Shown: positions 26,095-36,230 of the stretch, in pieces | How the letters are laid out: every line of letters starts with the position of its first letter | Numbering within the stretch: position 1 is the first letter of the stretch | NCBI GenBank assembly: GCA_028818775.1 | Contig: JAPPNE010000173.1 | Span: forward strand, 1-42,216 | DNA from: Deltaproteobacteria bacterium | Lineage (GTDB): Bacteria > Desulfobacterota > Binatia > UBA9968 > JAJDTQ01 | Reading direction: 5' to 3' | Length of the DNA: 42,216 nucleotides | Notes under the pieces: generated by a model | What the model saw: the letters and a program-made list of their open reading frames with translations, nothing else | What the model was told of the DNA's origin: nothing | The model's database searches: none | Program-made: the position numbers and the translations under genes

Positions 26095-26124
26095 TTGACA
26101 CGACAACCCATTTCGTAGTACATA
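26095..26124 (+). promoter_or_regulatory. Candidate promoter just upstream of the etfA terminator
   Basis: A perfect TTGACA (26095-26100) is followed at 18 bases by TACATA in an AT-richer patch. A transcript from here would meet the terminator after about 64 bases, so it would give a short RNA or an attenuated leader for the gene at 26414. Confidence 0.4.
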
Positions 26125-26154
26125 CCGGTCGTTCTGCTGACGCACCAGCCAGTC

Positions 26155-26194
26155 CCCTCGGGATTGAGCCGCTACCGGCCCCCGAGGGTTTTTT
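26155..26194 (+). terminator. Rho-independent terminator after etfA
   Basis: CCCTCGGG (26155-26162) pairs with CCCGAGGG (26181-26188) and is followed directly by TTTTTT (26189-26194). It is 78 bases past the etfA stop and is the clearest intrinsic terminator in the window. Confidence 0.88.
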
Positions 26195-26413
26195 GCATCC
26201 GCGTTCTTCCCTCTCGACGTTGCCCGCTGGTCGCCTCATCAGGTGGCACGAAACCGTCGACGAGAACGTTGACCCTCGACGATTCCGTCGACCGGGAACG
26301 TCCACGGCATTCGGGAAACGGCCGAATTTCAAGGCCTTATCGAGGCGTGGCCCAGTGGCACGAGGTTTGCGTCCACAGAACGACAGAATCATCCTTCGAA
26401 TGAGGAACCCACG
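26195..26413. other. Gene-free stretch with paired direct repeats
   Basis: The spacer between the etfA terminator and the small gene at 26414 has no convincing ORF. It holds two direct repeats: CCGTCGAC plus GAACGT (26254-26269) and again at 26285-26301, 31 bases apart. GTGGCACGA also occurs twice. The spacing of about three helical turns would suit a pair of binding sites on one DNA face. No regulator is encoded nearby. Confidence 0.4.
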
Positions 26414-26638
26414 ATGCAATCACTCACGCTCCTGGATGTCATCAACGCGGTCGGCGAGCACGCCAAGACCCCCGACGAACTGAAGGCCGTCGTCACCCAC
26501 CTCGTCAACAGCGGCAAGGTCAAGCTGCGCGGCGAATTCGCCGGCTGCAAGATCGAGTTCGGCCCGGTTCCCATGCTCGGAACCGCCGTCGCCTCCCAGA
26601 CCACGCTGCCCCAGCAGGCGCTGGACCAGGCGGGCTGA
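26414..26638 (+). CDS. Small hypothetical protein, 74 residues
   Basis: The protein begins MQSLTLLDVINAVGEHAKTP, with a helix-turn-helix-like layout (residues 5-40: DVINAVGEHAKTPDELKAVV, then HLVNSGKVKLRGEF) that resembles small winged-helix folds, though I cannot confirm this. RBS GAGGAA lies 7-12 bases before the ATG. Its upstream region holds paired direct repeats and a terminator. Codon use matches neighbours. No function can be assigned. Confidence 0.6.
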   Translation: MQSLTLLDVINAVGEHAKTPDELKAVVTHLVNSGKVKLRGEFAGCKIEFGPVPMLGTAVASQTTLPQQALDQAG

Positions 26639-26783
26639 GAAAACGGCTGTCATCATTCGGCACGTCCTGTATTCCCAGCAGTTCGACCGCTCGATCCTTG
26701 GTGGGCTGTTCCGCCGGGCGGACGGGTTCCGCCGGCGTATGGCGGTTTCATCCGAAAAGCTCGCTCTGACCCAGATCCCGTAG

Positions 26784-27872
26784 ATGCTCTACGAGACGCT
26801 GCTTGCGCCCCTGCTGTTCCGGATCGATGCCGAGACCGCGCACAATGGGGCGTTGAGCCTCCTGCGTCAAGCGAACACGCGGCCATGGATACAGGCCGTG
26901 CTGGCCGGCCGCGACCACCCGCCGGACCCCCGACTCGACCAGACCCTGTGCGGCATGCATTTCCGCAACCCCATCGGCCTGGCCGCGGGGTTCGACAAGA
27001 ACGGCATCGCCGCGCCCGCGCTCGCGGCCCTGGGCTTCGGCTTCATTACGGTCGGGTCGGTGACCCCCGGCCGCGGTCAACCCGGCAACCCGCGGCCGCG
27101 CCTGTTCCGCGACGTTCCCAACCGGGCGCTGTGGAACCGTCTCGGATTCAACAATCGCGGCGCGGACACCCTGGCCGAGGTGTTGGAAGCCCAGCCACGC
27201 CCGTCCGTACCCCTGGGCATCAGCCTCGGCAAGGCTCGGGAAACGCCCATCGACGACGCCTTCAAGGACTATGCCTATTCGATGGAGAAGCTGTATCCGT
27301 ACGCGGACTTCTTCGAACTCTGCATCAGCTCGCCCAACACCCAGCACCTGCGGGAACTTCAAGAAGGCAGCCGGTTGGAGAACCTGCTTGGCAGCTTGGT
27401 GAAAAAAGCCGGCGATCTCGCACGGTCCGCCGGAATGGCGCGGCGCAAGCCGCTCTGGCCCAAGTTCGCGCCGGACATGCCGCCCATCCTTCGGGACATC
27501 GCGCTGGCCAAGTGCCGGGAGTTGCTGGATCCCGAAATCGATGCCGTCATCATCGGCAACACCACCATAGACCCCGACTTCAACCCGGACCCGTCCAAGG
27601 GCGGCTACAGCGGCCCACCGCTCTTCCCCAAGGCGCTGGACCAAGTCCGCGGCGCGGCCGCCGCCCTCGCCGGCCGCCTCACCCTCGTGGGCAACGGCGG
27701 CATCTTCAACGGCGGCGACGCCTACACCATGATGAAGACGAGCGGCTGCGCCCTCGTCCAGGTACACAGCGCCTTCCCGTACCGCGGCCCGCGGGTCGCC
27801 CGCAGGCTGGTGGAAGAACTCCTGAGCGCCATGGACCAGCATGGGGTAGGGCGCATCTCGCAGATTGCGTGA
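26784..27872 (+). CDS. pyrD: Dihydroorotate dehydrogenase, class 2-type, divergent
   Basis: The 362-residue FMN-binding barrel has a class 2 N-terminal helix (MLYETLLAPLLFRIDAETAH) for membrane association. Motifs include GLAAGFDKNG, GSVTPGRGQPGNPRPRLFRD, CISSPNTQHLRELQ and PKFAPDMP with the FMN-contacting Lys227. The catalytic Ser183 is kept, but the Asn that begins the usual NISSPNT is Cys180. GNGGI replaces GVGGI and GYSGPPLF replaces GLSGRPL. It probably oxidises dihydroorotate with quinone reduction, but the changes could mean another substrate. The ATG has no strong Shine-Dalgarno. It converges on comM. Confidence 0.83.
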   Translation: MLYETLLAPLLFRIDAETAHNGALSLLRQANTRPWIQAVLAGRDHPPDPRLDQTLCGMHFRNPIGLAAGFDKNGIAAPALAALGFGFITVGSVTPGRGQPGNPRPRLFRDVPNRALWNRLGFNNRGADTLAEVLEAQPRPSVPLGISLGKARETPIDDAFKDYAYSMEKLYPYADFFELCISSPNTQHLRELQEGSRLENLLGSLVKKAGDLARSAGMARRKPLWPKFAPDMPPILRDIALAKCRELLDPEIDAVIIGNTTIDPDFNPDPSKGGYSGPPLFPKALDQVRGAAAALAGRLTLVGNGGIFNGGDAYTMMKTSGCALVQVHSAFPYRGPRVARRLVEELLSAMDQHGVGRISQIA

Positions 27873-27945
27873 TCCGCTCGCCGGGTCTCAGTCATGCGGG
27901 TTCCGTCGTGCCAAGCGAGACCGTTCGGACGGTCAAAAATGCCAC

Positions 27946-29472
27946 TTACACCAGCGGCCGGTCCAGGCTGCGGTATTGGATGGCCTCGGCGATGTGCGCG
28001 GATTGGATGGCTTCGGCGCCGGCGAGGTCGGCGATGGTGCGGCCGACCTTGAGGATGCGCACGTAGGCGCGGGCGCTCAGGCCGAGGCGGTTGATGGCGT
28101 TCTCCAGGAGTTGCTCGCCCGACGGGTCCACGCGGCAATATTGCCGGACGTCGCGCGCGCTCATGCGCGCGTTGGCGTGGATCCCGCTCTCTCCGAAGCG
28201 CTCCACCTGGACTCTCCGGGCCTGGTTGACGCGCTCGCGCACCGCCTCGGAGGGCTCGCCCGGCGCTTTCGAGGCTAGTGCCTCGTAGGCCACGGCCGGC
28301 ACCTCCACCTGGATGTCGATTCGGTCGAGCAATGGCCCTGAAACCCGCGAGCGGTACCGGGCGATCTGCATGGGCGTGCAACGGCACTCCTTCTGGGGGT
28401 CGGCGAAGAAGCCGCAGGGACACGGGTTCATGGCGGCCACGAGCATGAAGCTCGCCGGGTAGTCGACGGAGCCGGCGGCACGCGCCACGGTGATGCGGCC
28501 GTCCTCCAGGGGCTGGCGCAGGACCTCCAGGACGTGGCGGCGGAACTCCGGGGCCTCGTCGAGGAAGAGCACGCCGTTGTGCGCCAGCGAGGCCTCGCCG
28601 GGCTTGGGCACGGAGCCGCCGCCCACGAGCCCCGCGTCGGAGATGGTGTGGTGCGGCGCGCGGAACGGGCGCACGGCCACGAGCGCGCGCCCGTCGAGGA
28701 CGCCGGCCACGCTGTGGATCTTGGTGGTCTCCAGGGCCTCCGGCAGAGTCAGGTCCGGCAGGATGGTGGCGAGCCGCTTGGCGAGCATGGTCTTGCCGGA
28801 CCCCGGAGGACCCATCAGCAGGACGTTGTGGCTCCCCGCGGCCGCCACCTCCAGCGCGCGCTTGACGTGGGGCTGGCCGCGCACGTCGCTCAGGTCGGCG
28901 TCGTGCACCGCGTGGCTGTGGAACAGCCGCGCCAAGTCCACGCGCGTGGGCTCGACCTCCCGCTCCCCGTTCAGGAAATCCACCACCTCGGCCAGACTCT
29001 CCACTCCGTAGACGTCGATGTCCTGCACGACCGCGGCCTCGGCGCTGTTGGCGCGGGGCAGGATCAGACCCGCGAGGCCCTCGCGCTTCACCGCGGCGGC
29101 GATGGGCAACGCGCCGCGCACCGGCTTGACGGCGCCGTCCAGCGACAGTTCGCCCACCATCAGGCACTCGCCGAGGCGGGAGGAAACCACGACGCCTTGG
29201 GCAGCGGCGACACCCACGGCCATGGGAAGGTCGTAGCCCGATCCTTCCTTGCGGACATCCGCCGGCGCCAGGTTCACGGTGATGCGCTGGTACGGGTACG
29301 GGTAGCCGCAGTTCCGCAACGCAGCGCGGACGCGCACCTTGCTCTCGCGCACGGCGCCCTCCGGCCGGCCCACCGTGGCCAGTTCGGGCAGCCCTGAAGC
29401 GATGTCCACCTCCACCGCCACTCTGATGGCGTCGATCCCGAGGAGCGCCGCGCCGTAAATCCTTGAAAACAT
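27946..29472 (-). CDS. comM: ComM/YifB-family AAA+ ATPase (Mg-chelatase-like)
   Basis: The 508-residue protein has an N-terminal S5/Lon-type domain (1-180), then an AAA+ core with Walker A GPPGSGKT at 221-228 and Walker B LFLDEAPEF. A Cys cluster NPCPCGFFADPQKECRC is followed by the C-terminal Mg-chelatase domain. ComM acts as a hexameric DNA branch-migration helicase in natural transformation and recombination. No competence genes are adjacent. It is divergent from guaB, with a 38-bp inverted repeat and a leader in between. Confidence 0.93.
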   Translation of the reverse strand: MFSRIYGAALLGIDAIRVAVEVDIASGLPELATVGRPEGAVRESKVRVRAALRNCGYPYPYQRITVNLAPADVRKEGSGYDLPMAVGVAAAQGVVVSSRLGECLMVGELSLDGAVKPVRGALPIAAAVKREGLAGLILPRANSAEAAVVQDIDVYGVESLAEVVDFLNGEREVEPTRVDLARLFHSHAVHDADLSDVRGQPHVKRALEVAAAGSHNVLLMGPPGSGKTMLAKRLATILPDLTLPEALETTKIHSVAGVLDGRALVAVRPFRAPHHTISDAGLVGGGSVPKPGEASLAHNGVLFLDEAPEFRRHVLEVLRQPLEDGRITVARAAGSVDYPASFMLVAAMNPCPCGFFADPQKECRCTPMQIARYRSRVSGPLLDRIDIQVEVPAVAYEALASKAPGEPSEAVRERVNQARRVQVERFGESGIHANARMSARDVRQYCRVDPSGEQLLENAINRLGLSARAYVRILKVGRTIADLAGAEAIQSAHIAEAIQYRSLDRPLV

Positions 29473-29517
29473 CGTCTATGAACATGTTCGGTACGTCTCG
29501 CGGGAACTTAAGGAGAT

Positions 29518-29609
29518 GTCCTTCGACTTCGCTTCGCTACGCTCAGGACGAACGGTTGCAGGGGCCATTACCCGTTCGTCCTGAGCGTAGCGAAGCGAAG
29601 TCGAAGGAC
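29518..29609. repeat. Perfect 38-bp inverted repeat (dispersed palindromic repeat, copy 2)
   Basis: Arms 29518-29555 and 29572-29609 are perfectly complementary over 38 bases around a 16-base loop. The right arm starts CCGTTCGTCCTGAGCGTAGC and the element ends GTCGAAGGAC. It is the full-length form of the repeat family also seen in part at 5521-5577. It lies between the divergent comM and guaB genes. The perfect arms suggest recent insertion, gene conversion or selection for the hairpin. Confidence 0.95.
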
Positions 29610-29655
29610 GCGAATCAAAACTTGCCAGGAAAGGCGAATCTTGCTAGGAGAAAAC

Positions 29656-29745
29656 ATGGAGATGAGCCAAGCGAAATCCACGGGAAGCCCAGGCGGAAGT
29701 CTGGGCTTTTTTTGTACCGTTTTCGTACCGTCCGGACCGAGGTGA
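29656..29745 (+). CDS. Candidate 29-residue leader peptide upstream of guaB
   Basis: ATG at 29656 follows a good Shine-Dalgarno (TAGGAG, six bases away). The peptide begins [14 protein letters not shown] and ends at a TGA at 29743-29745, three bases before the guaB ATG. A terminator hairpin lies wholly inside it, so translation would compete with hairpin formation. It is not rich in one amino acid, and no regulatory codon is apparent. It could be chance. Confidence 0.4.
   Translation: MEMSQAKSTGSPGGSLGFFCTVFVPSGPR
29686..29713 (+). terminator. guaB: Intrinsic terminator in the guaB leader
   Basis: AGCCCAG (29686-29692) pairs with CTGGGCT (29701-29707), and T continues through 29713. The nearest gene to the left is on the minus strand and runs away from it. 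The terminator must therefore act on transcripts heading into guaB, which fits premature termination (attenuation). Confidence 0.75.
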
Positions 29746-29748
29746 AGG

Positions 29749-31215
29749 ATGCTCGACCAGGAGATCTTGCCCGTAGGACTCACGTTCGACGACGTGCTGC
29801 TGGTGCCCGCGGAATCGTCGATCCTGCCGCGGGACGCGGACGTTTCGACACGCTTGACCGAACGGATCCGGCTCAACATCCCGCTCCTGAGCGCCGCCAT
29901 GGACACGGTGACCGAGGCGCGCACGGCCATCGCCATGGCCCAGGAGGGCGGCATGGGCTTCATCCACCGCAACATGCCGCCCGCGGACCAAGCCAGGGAG
30001 GTGGAGAAGGTCAAGAAGTTCGAGAGCGGCATGATCCTGGACCCGGTGACCGTGAACCCGCACCAGAAGATCGCCGAGGCGCGCGAGCTGATGGACCGGC
30101 ACGGCATCTCGGGCCTGCCGGTGACGCTGGGCGGGCGGCTGGTGGGCATCCTGACCAACCGTGACCTGCGCTTCGAGAAGAACCTGGAGCGCTGCGTCGA
30201 CGAGCTGATGACCAAGGAGAACCTGGTCACCGTGCAGGACGGCGTCGACCTCGACGAGGCCCAGGAGCTGTTGCACCAGCACCGCATCGAGAAGCTCCTG
30301 GTGGTGGACGATCACTTTCGCCTGAAGGGGCTGATCACGGTCAAGGACATCGAGAAGAAGACCCGCCATCCCATGGCCTGCAAGGACGACCGCGGGCAAC
30401 TGCGGGTGGGCGCCGCCGTGGGCGTGGGCCCGGACCGGGAGGAGCGGGTGGAGGCGCTGGTGCGGTCGGGCGTCGACGTGATCGCGGTGGACACGGCCCA
30501 CGGCCACTCCAGCAAGGTGCTGGACGCGGTGGCGCAAATCCGCCGCGACTATCCCGAGCTGGAGCTCATCGCCGGAAACGTGGCTACGGCCCATGGGACC
30601 CAGGCGCTCATCGACGCCGGGGCCAACGGCGTCAAGGTAGGCGTCGGCCCGGGCTCCATCTGCACAACCCGGGTGGTATCCGGGGTCGGGGTCCCGCAGC
30701 TTAGCGCCATCGCCGACTGCGCCCGGGTGGGCGCCCGAACCGGCGTTCCACTGGTTTCGGACGGCGGCATCAAGTACTCCGGCGACATCACCAAGGCGCT
30801 GGCGGCGGGCGCCGGCTCGGTGATGATCGGCACGCTGTTCGGAGGTTGCGAGGAAAGTCCGGGCGAAACCGTGCTCTACCAGGGCCGCACCTACAAGGTC
30901 TACCGCGGCATGGGTTCCATCGGCGCCATGCGGGAAGGCAGCAGGGACCGCTACGCCCAGGACGACATCGAAGACGAAGTGAAGCTCGTGCCCGAGGGGG
31001 TCGAGGGCCAGGTGCCCTACCGCGGCACTCTGGCGGCCAACGTCTACCAGCTCATCGGCGGCGTCCGCGCCGGCATGGGCTACGTCGGCTGCACCAGCAT
31101 CGACGAGTTGCAAACCAAGGCCCGCTTCATGCAGGTCACCGCCGCCGGGCTTACCGAAGGCCACGTCCACGACGTCTTCATCACCAACGAAGCGCCCAAC
31201 TACCGCAGAGAATGA
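29749..31215 (+). CDS. guaB: Inosine-5-monophosphate dehydrogenase
   Basis: The 488-residue TIM-barrel enzyme has two CBS domains inserted at about 90-200. The catalytic Cys305 sits in GPGSICTTR, with the NAD/IMP loops VDTAHGHS and [16 protein letters not shown]. It oxidises IMP to XMP, the first committed step to GMP. RBS AGGTGAAGG lies just before the ATG, overlapping the stop of a putative leader ORF. The guaA start overlaps its stop (ATGA), so the two enzymes of GMP synthesis are coupled. The upstream terminator suggests control of transcription entry. Confidence 0.97.
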   Translation: MLDQEILPVGLTFDDVLLVPAESSILPRDADVSTRLTERIRLNIPLLSAAMDTVTEARTAIAMAQEGGMGFIHRNMPPADQAREVEKVKKFESGMILDPVTVNPHQKIAEARELMDRHGISGLPVTLGGRLVGILTNRDLRFEKNLERCVDELMTKENLVTVQDGVDLDEAQELLHQHRIEKLLVVDDHFRLKGLITVKDIEKKTRHPMACKDDRGQLRVGAAVGVGPDREERVEALVRSGVDVIAVDTAHGHSSKVLDAVAQIRRDYPELELIAGNVATAHGTQALIDAGANGVKVGVGPGSICTTRVVSGVGVPQLSAIADCARVGARTGVPLVSDGGIKYSGDITKALAAGAGSVMIGTLFGGCEESPGETVLYQGRTYKVYRGMGSIGAMREGSRDRYAQDDIEDEVKLVPEGVEGQVPYRGTLAANVYQLIGGVRAGMGYVGCTSIDELQTKARFMQVTAAGLTEGHVHDVFITNEAPNYRRE

Positions 31216-32744
31216 TCGTCATTCTGGATTTCGGGTCGCAGTACACCCAACTGATCGCGCGCCGCGTGCGTGAAGCCCGCGTCTACTGCGAGATCCACCC
31301 TTTTAATGCTCCGGTGGAACGGCTGGCGCGCCTTGAGCCCGCCGGCGTCATCCTGTCCGGCGGACCCGCCAGCGTCTACAGCCGTGGCGCCCCCACGGTC
31401 GGACCGGAGCTGTTCCGGCTGCCCGTGCCCTTCCTCGGCATCTGCTACGGCATGGGCATCATCAACCAGGCCATGGGGGGCGGCGTGGCGGAAGCCACGG
31501 AACGCGAGTACGGACTCGCCGACCTCCAGGTCGACGACCGCGCCGACCTGTTCGCCGGGATCGAGCCCGGCGACGGCCACAGCGTGTGGATGAGCCACGG
31601 CGACCGGATGACCTCCCTGCCCGACGGCTGGTCGGTCATCGCCCACACCGCCAATTCCCCCATTGCCGCCTTCGCTGACGGCCGGCGGCGTTTCTACGGC
31701 CTCCAGTTTCATCCCGAGGTGGCGCACACCCAAAACGGCCGGACCATCCTGGAGAACTTCCTGTTCCGCGTCTGCCGCTGCGCCGCCGACTGGGACATGG
31801 AGCACTTCGCCACGGCCGCGGTCGAGAAGATCCGCCAGCAGGTGGGCGACGGCCGCGTGCTGTGCGGGCTGAGCGGCGGGGTCGACTCGTCGGTGGCCGC
31901 CACCCTGGTGCACCGCGCCGTCGGCGACCGGCTGGTGTGCGTCTTCGTCAACAACGGGCTCCTGCGCCAGGGCGAGGCGGAAGCCGTGTCCGGAGTCATG
32001 GGCGAGCGGTTCGGCGCGGGTTTCCGCTACGTGGATGCGTCCCGGCGCTTCCTCGATGTGCTGGAAGGAGTGGAGGACCCGGAGGAGAAGCGCAAGCGCA
32101 TCGGCAACCTCTTCATCCGCGTGTTCGAGGACGAGACCCGCAAGCTCGGCGACTTTCCCTTCCTGTGCCAGGGGACCCTCTATCCCGACGTCATCGAGTC
32201 CGTGCCCAACGCCGGCCCGTCCGCCCTCATCAAGAGCCATCACAACGTCGGCGGACTTCCGAAGAGCATGAACTTCGAGCTGGTGGAGCCCCTGCGGGAG
32301 CTCTTCAAGGACGAAGTCCGCGAGCTGGGGCGCGAACTGGGCCTGCCGGACAAGTGGATTCACCGGCAGCCGTTCCCCGGGCCGGGTCTGGCCATCCGCA
32401 TCCTCGGCGACGTCAACGAAGAGCGGCTCAGCCTCCTGCGCGCCGCCGACGCCATCGTGGTGGAGGAAGTCCGCAACGCCGGCCTGTACGAACGCATCTG
32501 GCAGTCCTTCGCCGTCCTCCTGCCCATCCGCACCGTGGGCGTCATGGGCGACGAGCGCACCTACGAGAACGTGGCAGCGGTAAGGGCCGTGGAAAGCCAG
32601 GACGGCATGACCGCGGACTGGGTCACGCTCCCTCCGGAGCTCCTGGGCCGCATTTCCAACCGCATCATCAACGAGGTGCGCGGCATCAACCGGGTGGTCT
32701 ACGACGTCTCGTCCAAGCCCCCCGCCACCATCGAATGGGAATGA
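31212..32744 (+). CDS. guaA: GMP synthase (glutamine-hydrolysing)
   Basis: The 510-residue protein has an N-terminal glutaminase domain with Cys78 (GICYGMG) and the His167/Glu169 pair (FHPEV), then the ATP-pyrophosphatase loop SGGVDSS at 221-227. The dimerisation domain ends in the family-typical PPATIEWE. It aminates XMP to GMP using glutamine. The usual GICYGMQ reads GMG here, a small departure next to the active Cys. The ATG overlaps guaB by four bases, and its own stop overlaps the dnaE start. Confidence 0.97.
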   Translation: MIVILDFGSQYTQLIARRVREARVYCEIHPFNAPVERLARLEPAGVILSGGPASVYSRGAPTVGPELFRLPVPFLGICYGMGIINQAMGGGVAEATEREYGLADLQVDDRADLFAGIEPGDGHSVWMSHGDRMTSLPDGWSVIAHTANSPIAAFADGRRRFYGLQFHPEVAHTQNGRTILENFLFRVCRCAADWDMEHFATAAVEKIRQQVGDGRVLCGLSGGVDSSVAATLVHRAVGDRLVCVFVNNGLLRQGEAEAVSGVMGERFGAGFRYVDASRRFLDVLEGVEDPEEKRKRIGNLFIRVFEDETRKLGDFPFLCQGTLYPDVIESVPNAGPSALIKSHHNVGGLPKSMNFELVEPLRELFKDEVRELGRELGLPDKWIHRQPFPGPGLAIRILGDVNEERLSLLRAADAIVVEEVRNAGLYERIWQSFAVLLPIRTVGVMGDERTYENVAAVRAVESQDGMTADWVTLPPELLGRISNRIINEVRGINRVVYDVSSKPPATIEWE

Positions 32745-35700
32745 GCAACTTCGTACACCTTCACTGCCACACCCAGTACAGCCTGCTGGACGGCGCCAAC
32801 AAGATCGCCCCGCTGATCGAGCGGGCCAAGAGCCTGGGGCAGCCGGCCATCGCCATGACCGACCACGGCAACATGTTCGGCGCGGTGGAGTTCTACCGGG
32901 AGGCGGTGGCGGCCGGCATCAAGCCGATCCTCGGCTGCGAGGTCTACGTGGCTCCGGGCAGCCGCTACGAGCGCCAGGGGGTCGACCGCGGCAACAGGGA
33001 ACACAACCACCACCTGATCCTGCTGGCCATGAACGAAGAGGGCTACCGCAACCTCTGCCGGCTGGTCACCCGTGGTTTCACAGAGGGATTCTACTACAAG
33101 CCGCGGGTCGACAAGGAGCTCCTCCGCGAGTTCAACGCCGGGATCATCGCCCTGAGCGGATGCCTGAGCGGCGAGATGGCCAAGGCCCTTACCCTGGGGT
33201 CCATGGACCAGGCCAGAAAGGTGGCGGAGGACTACCGGGCCATCTTCGACGACCGCTACTACCTCGAGGCACAGGACAACAAGCTGCCGCTGCAGGAGAA
33301 GGTCAACGCCGGCATCATCGAGCTGGGAAAAGAACTGTCGCTGCCCATCGTCGCCACCAACGACTGCCACTACCTCGATCCCGAGGACGCCCACGCCCAC
33401 GACATCCTTCTGTGCATCCAGACCGGCAAGGGGCACAACGACCCCAACCGGATGAAGATGGACACCGAGGAGCTGTTCCTCAAGTCCACCGACCAGATGC
33501 TGGACGGGTTCGCGCACCTGCCGGAGGCGGTGGACCAGAGCGTGGCCATCGCCGAACGCTGCGACGTGGAGCTCGAGTTCGGCAAGTACCACTTCCCGAA
33601 CTACGAGGCGCCCAACGCCGAGAGTCTCGACGACTACCTGGACCTGCGCGCCCGGCAGGGGCTCGACGAACGGCTCCGGGACGCCGGGGACGTGGACCGC
33701 GACGCCTACCGGGAACGGCTCGAATACGAACTGGGCGTCATCAAGAGCATGCAGTTCCCGGGCTACTTCCTGATCGTGGCGGACTTCATCAACTACGCCA
33801 AGGACGAGGGCATTCCGGTGGGGCCGGGACGCGGCTCGGCGGCGGGAAGCCTGGTGGCCTACGCGCTGCGCATCACCGACCTGGACCCGATCCTCCACAA
33901 CCTGCTGTTCGAGCGCTTCCTCAACCCGGAGCGGCGCTCCATGCCGGACATCGACGTGGACTTCTGCATCCGCGGCCGGGACCGGGTCATCCAGTACGTC
34001 AAGGACAAGTACGGCGCCGACAAGGTGGCGCAGATCACCACCTTCGGGACCCTCAAGGCCAAGGCCGCCATCCGCGACGTGGGACGGGCCGTCGGACTGT
34101 CGTTCGCCGAGACCGACGCCATCGCCAAGCTCGTGCCCGCTTCCCGGCAGGGATTCGACTGCTCGCTCACCGACGCCCTCAAGCAGGAACCGCGCCTGAA
34201 CCAGCTCGCGGACGAAGACCCGCGCGTGGCCAGCCTCCTCAACCACGCCCTGCGCCTGGAGGGCCTCACCCGGCACTCTTCCACCCACGCCGCCGGCGTC
34301 GTCATCTCCAACCGCCCGCTGGTGGACTACCTGCCCCTCTACATGGACCGGGACGGCGGCATCGTCACCCAGTACGACATGTCGAGCGTGGAGAAGATCG
34401 GCCTGGTCAAGTTCGACTTCCTGGGGCTCAAGACCCTGACCCTCATCCACGACTGCCTGGAGCTGGTGCGGGAGAGCCGCGGGAGCGCGCCCGACATCAA
34501 CGCCGTGTCCCTGGACGACCCGGAGACCTATCGCCTGCTGGGCAGCGGCAACACCACCGGCATCTTCCAGTTGGAAAGCACGGGCATCCGCGAGATGACC
34601 GTGCGCATCAAGCCCAACTGCTTCGAGGACCTCGTGGCCATCCTTGCTCTCTACCGGCCGGGGCCCCTCGACAGCGGCATGGCCGAGGAATTCATCAAGC
34701 GCAAGAGCGGCAAGGAGAAGGTTTCCTATCTGCACCCGGAACTGACGTCCATCCTGAAGGACACGTACGGAGTGATCGTGTACCAGGAGCAGGTCATGCA
34801 GATCGCCCAGACCATGGCCCGCTACAGCCTGGGAGAAGCCGATATCCTGCGCCGCGCCATGGGCAAGAAGGACCCCGTGGAGATGGCCAGCCAGCGGCAG
34901 CGGTTCATCGAAGGGGCGCGCGAGAACGGCATCCGCGAGGATCACGCCACCGCCATCTTCGACCAGATGGAGACCTTCGCCCGCTACGGCTTCAACCGGT
35001 CCCACTCCGCCGCGTATGCGCTGGTCTCCTACCAGACGGCCTGGCTCAAGACCCACTACCCGGTGGAGTTCATGGCGGCGTTGATGAGCTCGGAAATGGG
35101 CGACACCGACAAGGTGATCAAGAACCTGGCCGAGTGCCGCGAGCAAGGCGTCGAGGTGCTGCCGCCGGACGTGAACGAGGGTGGCGCGCGCTTCACCGTG
35201 GTGGGCGAGCGCATCCGCTTCGGCCTCTCCGCGGTCAAGAACGTCGGCGAAAGGGCCGTGGAAGGCATCCGGGAGACCCGCGAACGTACCGGACCGTTCA
35301 AGTCGCTGTTCGACTTCTGCCGGCGCGTGGACCTTAAGGTAGTCAACCGCCGCGTGGTGGAGAGCCTCGTCAAGTGCGGCGCCTTCGATTCCACCGGCGT
35401 CTACCGCGCGCGCCTCATGGCCGCGCTGGACGATGCCCTTAAGACCGGCCAGTCGTCCCAGCGGGACCGGGACAGCTCGCAGTTCGGCATGTTCGACCTG
35501 CTGGAGGCCCCGGCCGCGGACTCGATGGACGCCTACGAATCGGTGGAGGAATGGACCGGCGGACAGCTCCTGGCCTTCGAGAAGGAGACCTTGGGATTCT
35601 ACATCACCGGGCATCCGCTGGACCGCTTCGAGGAGTCCCTGAAACGGCTCCAGGTGCTGCCCGCCAACCAGGTGCGCGGCCACGCCAACGGCGAGGTCGC

Positions 35701-36205
35701 CATGGTGGGAGTGGTGACCGCCCTCAAGCTCAAGAACACCAAGAAGGGCGAGCGCTACGCCAACTTCAACCTGGAGGACAAGACCGGGTTCGTGGACACC
35801 ATCGCGTGGCCGGACACGTACCGGCAGGCGTCGGAAACCATCGGCCGCGACGATCCGGTGCGCATCAACGGCCGGCTCGACGTCGGCGAGGAGCGCGTCA
35901 CCCTCATCGCCAACGACATCCTCTCGCTGGAGGATGCGTGCGCCCAGGCCATCCCGGCGCCGTCGCGGACGATGCCGCGCGAGGTGCACTTCTTCCTGGA
36001 GGAGGTAAGCCGCCAGGAACTGCACGCGTTCCGCGACCTCATCGTCCAGGAGCAGGGACCCGCCTCGGTCTATCTCCACATGACCAACGCGGCCCGGGAG
36101 ACCAAGGTGGTCGGCCCCGCCGACTTCCGCATCAATCCGTCGCGAACGCTGCTGGATAACGTATACCGGAGATTCGGCGCCCGCATCCGGGCGAGGACCG
36201 GGTGA
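32741..36205 (+). CDS. dnaE: DNA polymerase III subunit alpha
   Basis: The 1154-residue replicative polymerase has an N-terminal PHP domain ([15 protein letters not shown]), a polymerase palm with PDIDVDFC carrying the catalytic Asp403 and Asp405, [14 protein letters not shown], a helix-hairpin-helix region and a C-terminal OB fold ([18 protein letters not shown]). It starts MSNFVHLHC with ATG overlapping the guaA TGA; a second ATG two codons earlier is possible. DnaE is the essential chromosome replicase. Coupling to GMP synthesis genes is unusual. The long open frame to the left is a shadow of guaA. Confidence 0.97.
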   Translation: MSNFVHLHCHTQYSLLDGANKIAPLIERAKSLGQPAIAMTDHGNMFGAVEFYREAVAAGIKPILGCEVYVAPGSRYERQGVDRGNREHNHHLILLAMNEEGYRNLCRLVTRGFTEGFYYKPRVDKELLREFNAGIIALSGCLSGEMAKALTLGSMDQARKVAEDYRAIFDDRYYLEAQDNKLPLQEKVNAGIIELGKELSLPIVATNDCHYLDPEDAHAHDILLCIQTGKGHNDPNRMKMDTEELFLKSTDQMLDGFAHLPEAVDQSVAIAERCDVELEFGKYHFPNYEAPNAESLDDYLDLRARQGLDERLRDAGDVDRDAYRERLEYELGVIKSMQFPGYFLIVADFINYAKDEGIPVGPGRGSAAGSLVAYALRITDLDPILHNLLFERFLNPERRSMPDIDVDFCIRGRDRVIQYVKDKYGADKVAQITTFGTLKAKAAIRDVGRAVGLSFAETDAIAKLVPASRQGFDCSLTDALKQEPRLNQLADEDPRVASLLNHALRLEGLTRHSSTHAAGVVISNRPLVDYLPLYMDRDGGIVTQYDMSSVEKIGLVKFDFLGLKTLTLIHDCLELVRESRGSAPDINAVSLDDPETYRLLGSGNTTGIFQLESTGIREMTVRIKPNCFEDLVAILALYRPGPLDSGMAEEFIKRKSGKEKVSYLHPELTSILKDTYGVIVYQEQVMQIAQTMARYSLGEADILRRAMGKKDPVEMASQRQRFIEGARENGIREDHATAIFDQMETFARYGFNRSHSAAYALVSYQTAWLKTHYPVEFMAALMSSEMGDTDKVIKNLAECREQGVEVLPPDVNEGGARFTVVGERIRFGLSAVKNVGERAVEGIRETRERTGPFKSLFDFCRRVDLKVVNRRVVESLVKCGAFDSTGVYRARLMAALDDALKTGQSSQRDRDSSQFGMFDLLEAPAADSMDAYESVEEWTGGQLLAFEKETLGFYITGHPLDRFEESLKRLQVLPANQVRGHANGEVAMVGVVTALKLKNTKKGERYANFNLEDKTGFVDTIAWPDTYRQASETIGRDDPVRINGRLDVGEERVTLIANDILSLEDACAQAIPAPSRTMPREVHFFLEEVSRQELHAFRDLIVQEQGPASVYLHMTNAARETKVVGPADFRINPSRTLLDNVYRRFGARIRARTG

Positions 36206-36230
36206 CCCATGTCGAGCGGGTCTCTCGGCA

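Noticed and set aside
26164-26483. Two overlapping open frames of 79 and 96 codons between etfA and the small gene
   Set aside because: They run through the terminator region, lack ribosome sites and show no family-like sequence.
27919-27939. Hairpin GACCGT/ACGGTC between pyrD and comM as terminator
   Set aside because: The stem is only six bases and is followed by A, not T, on the plus strand; on the minus strand the T-run precedes the stem.
32699-36079. Very long open frame on the minus strand opposite dnaE
   Set aside because: It mirrors dnaE codon bias (GC-rich third positions); its His/Val/Gly/Asp-rich product resembles no family, and dnaE is certain.
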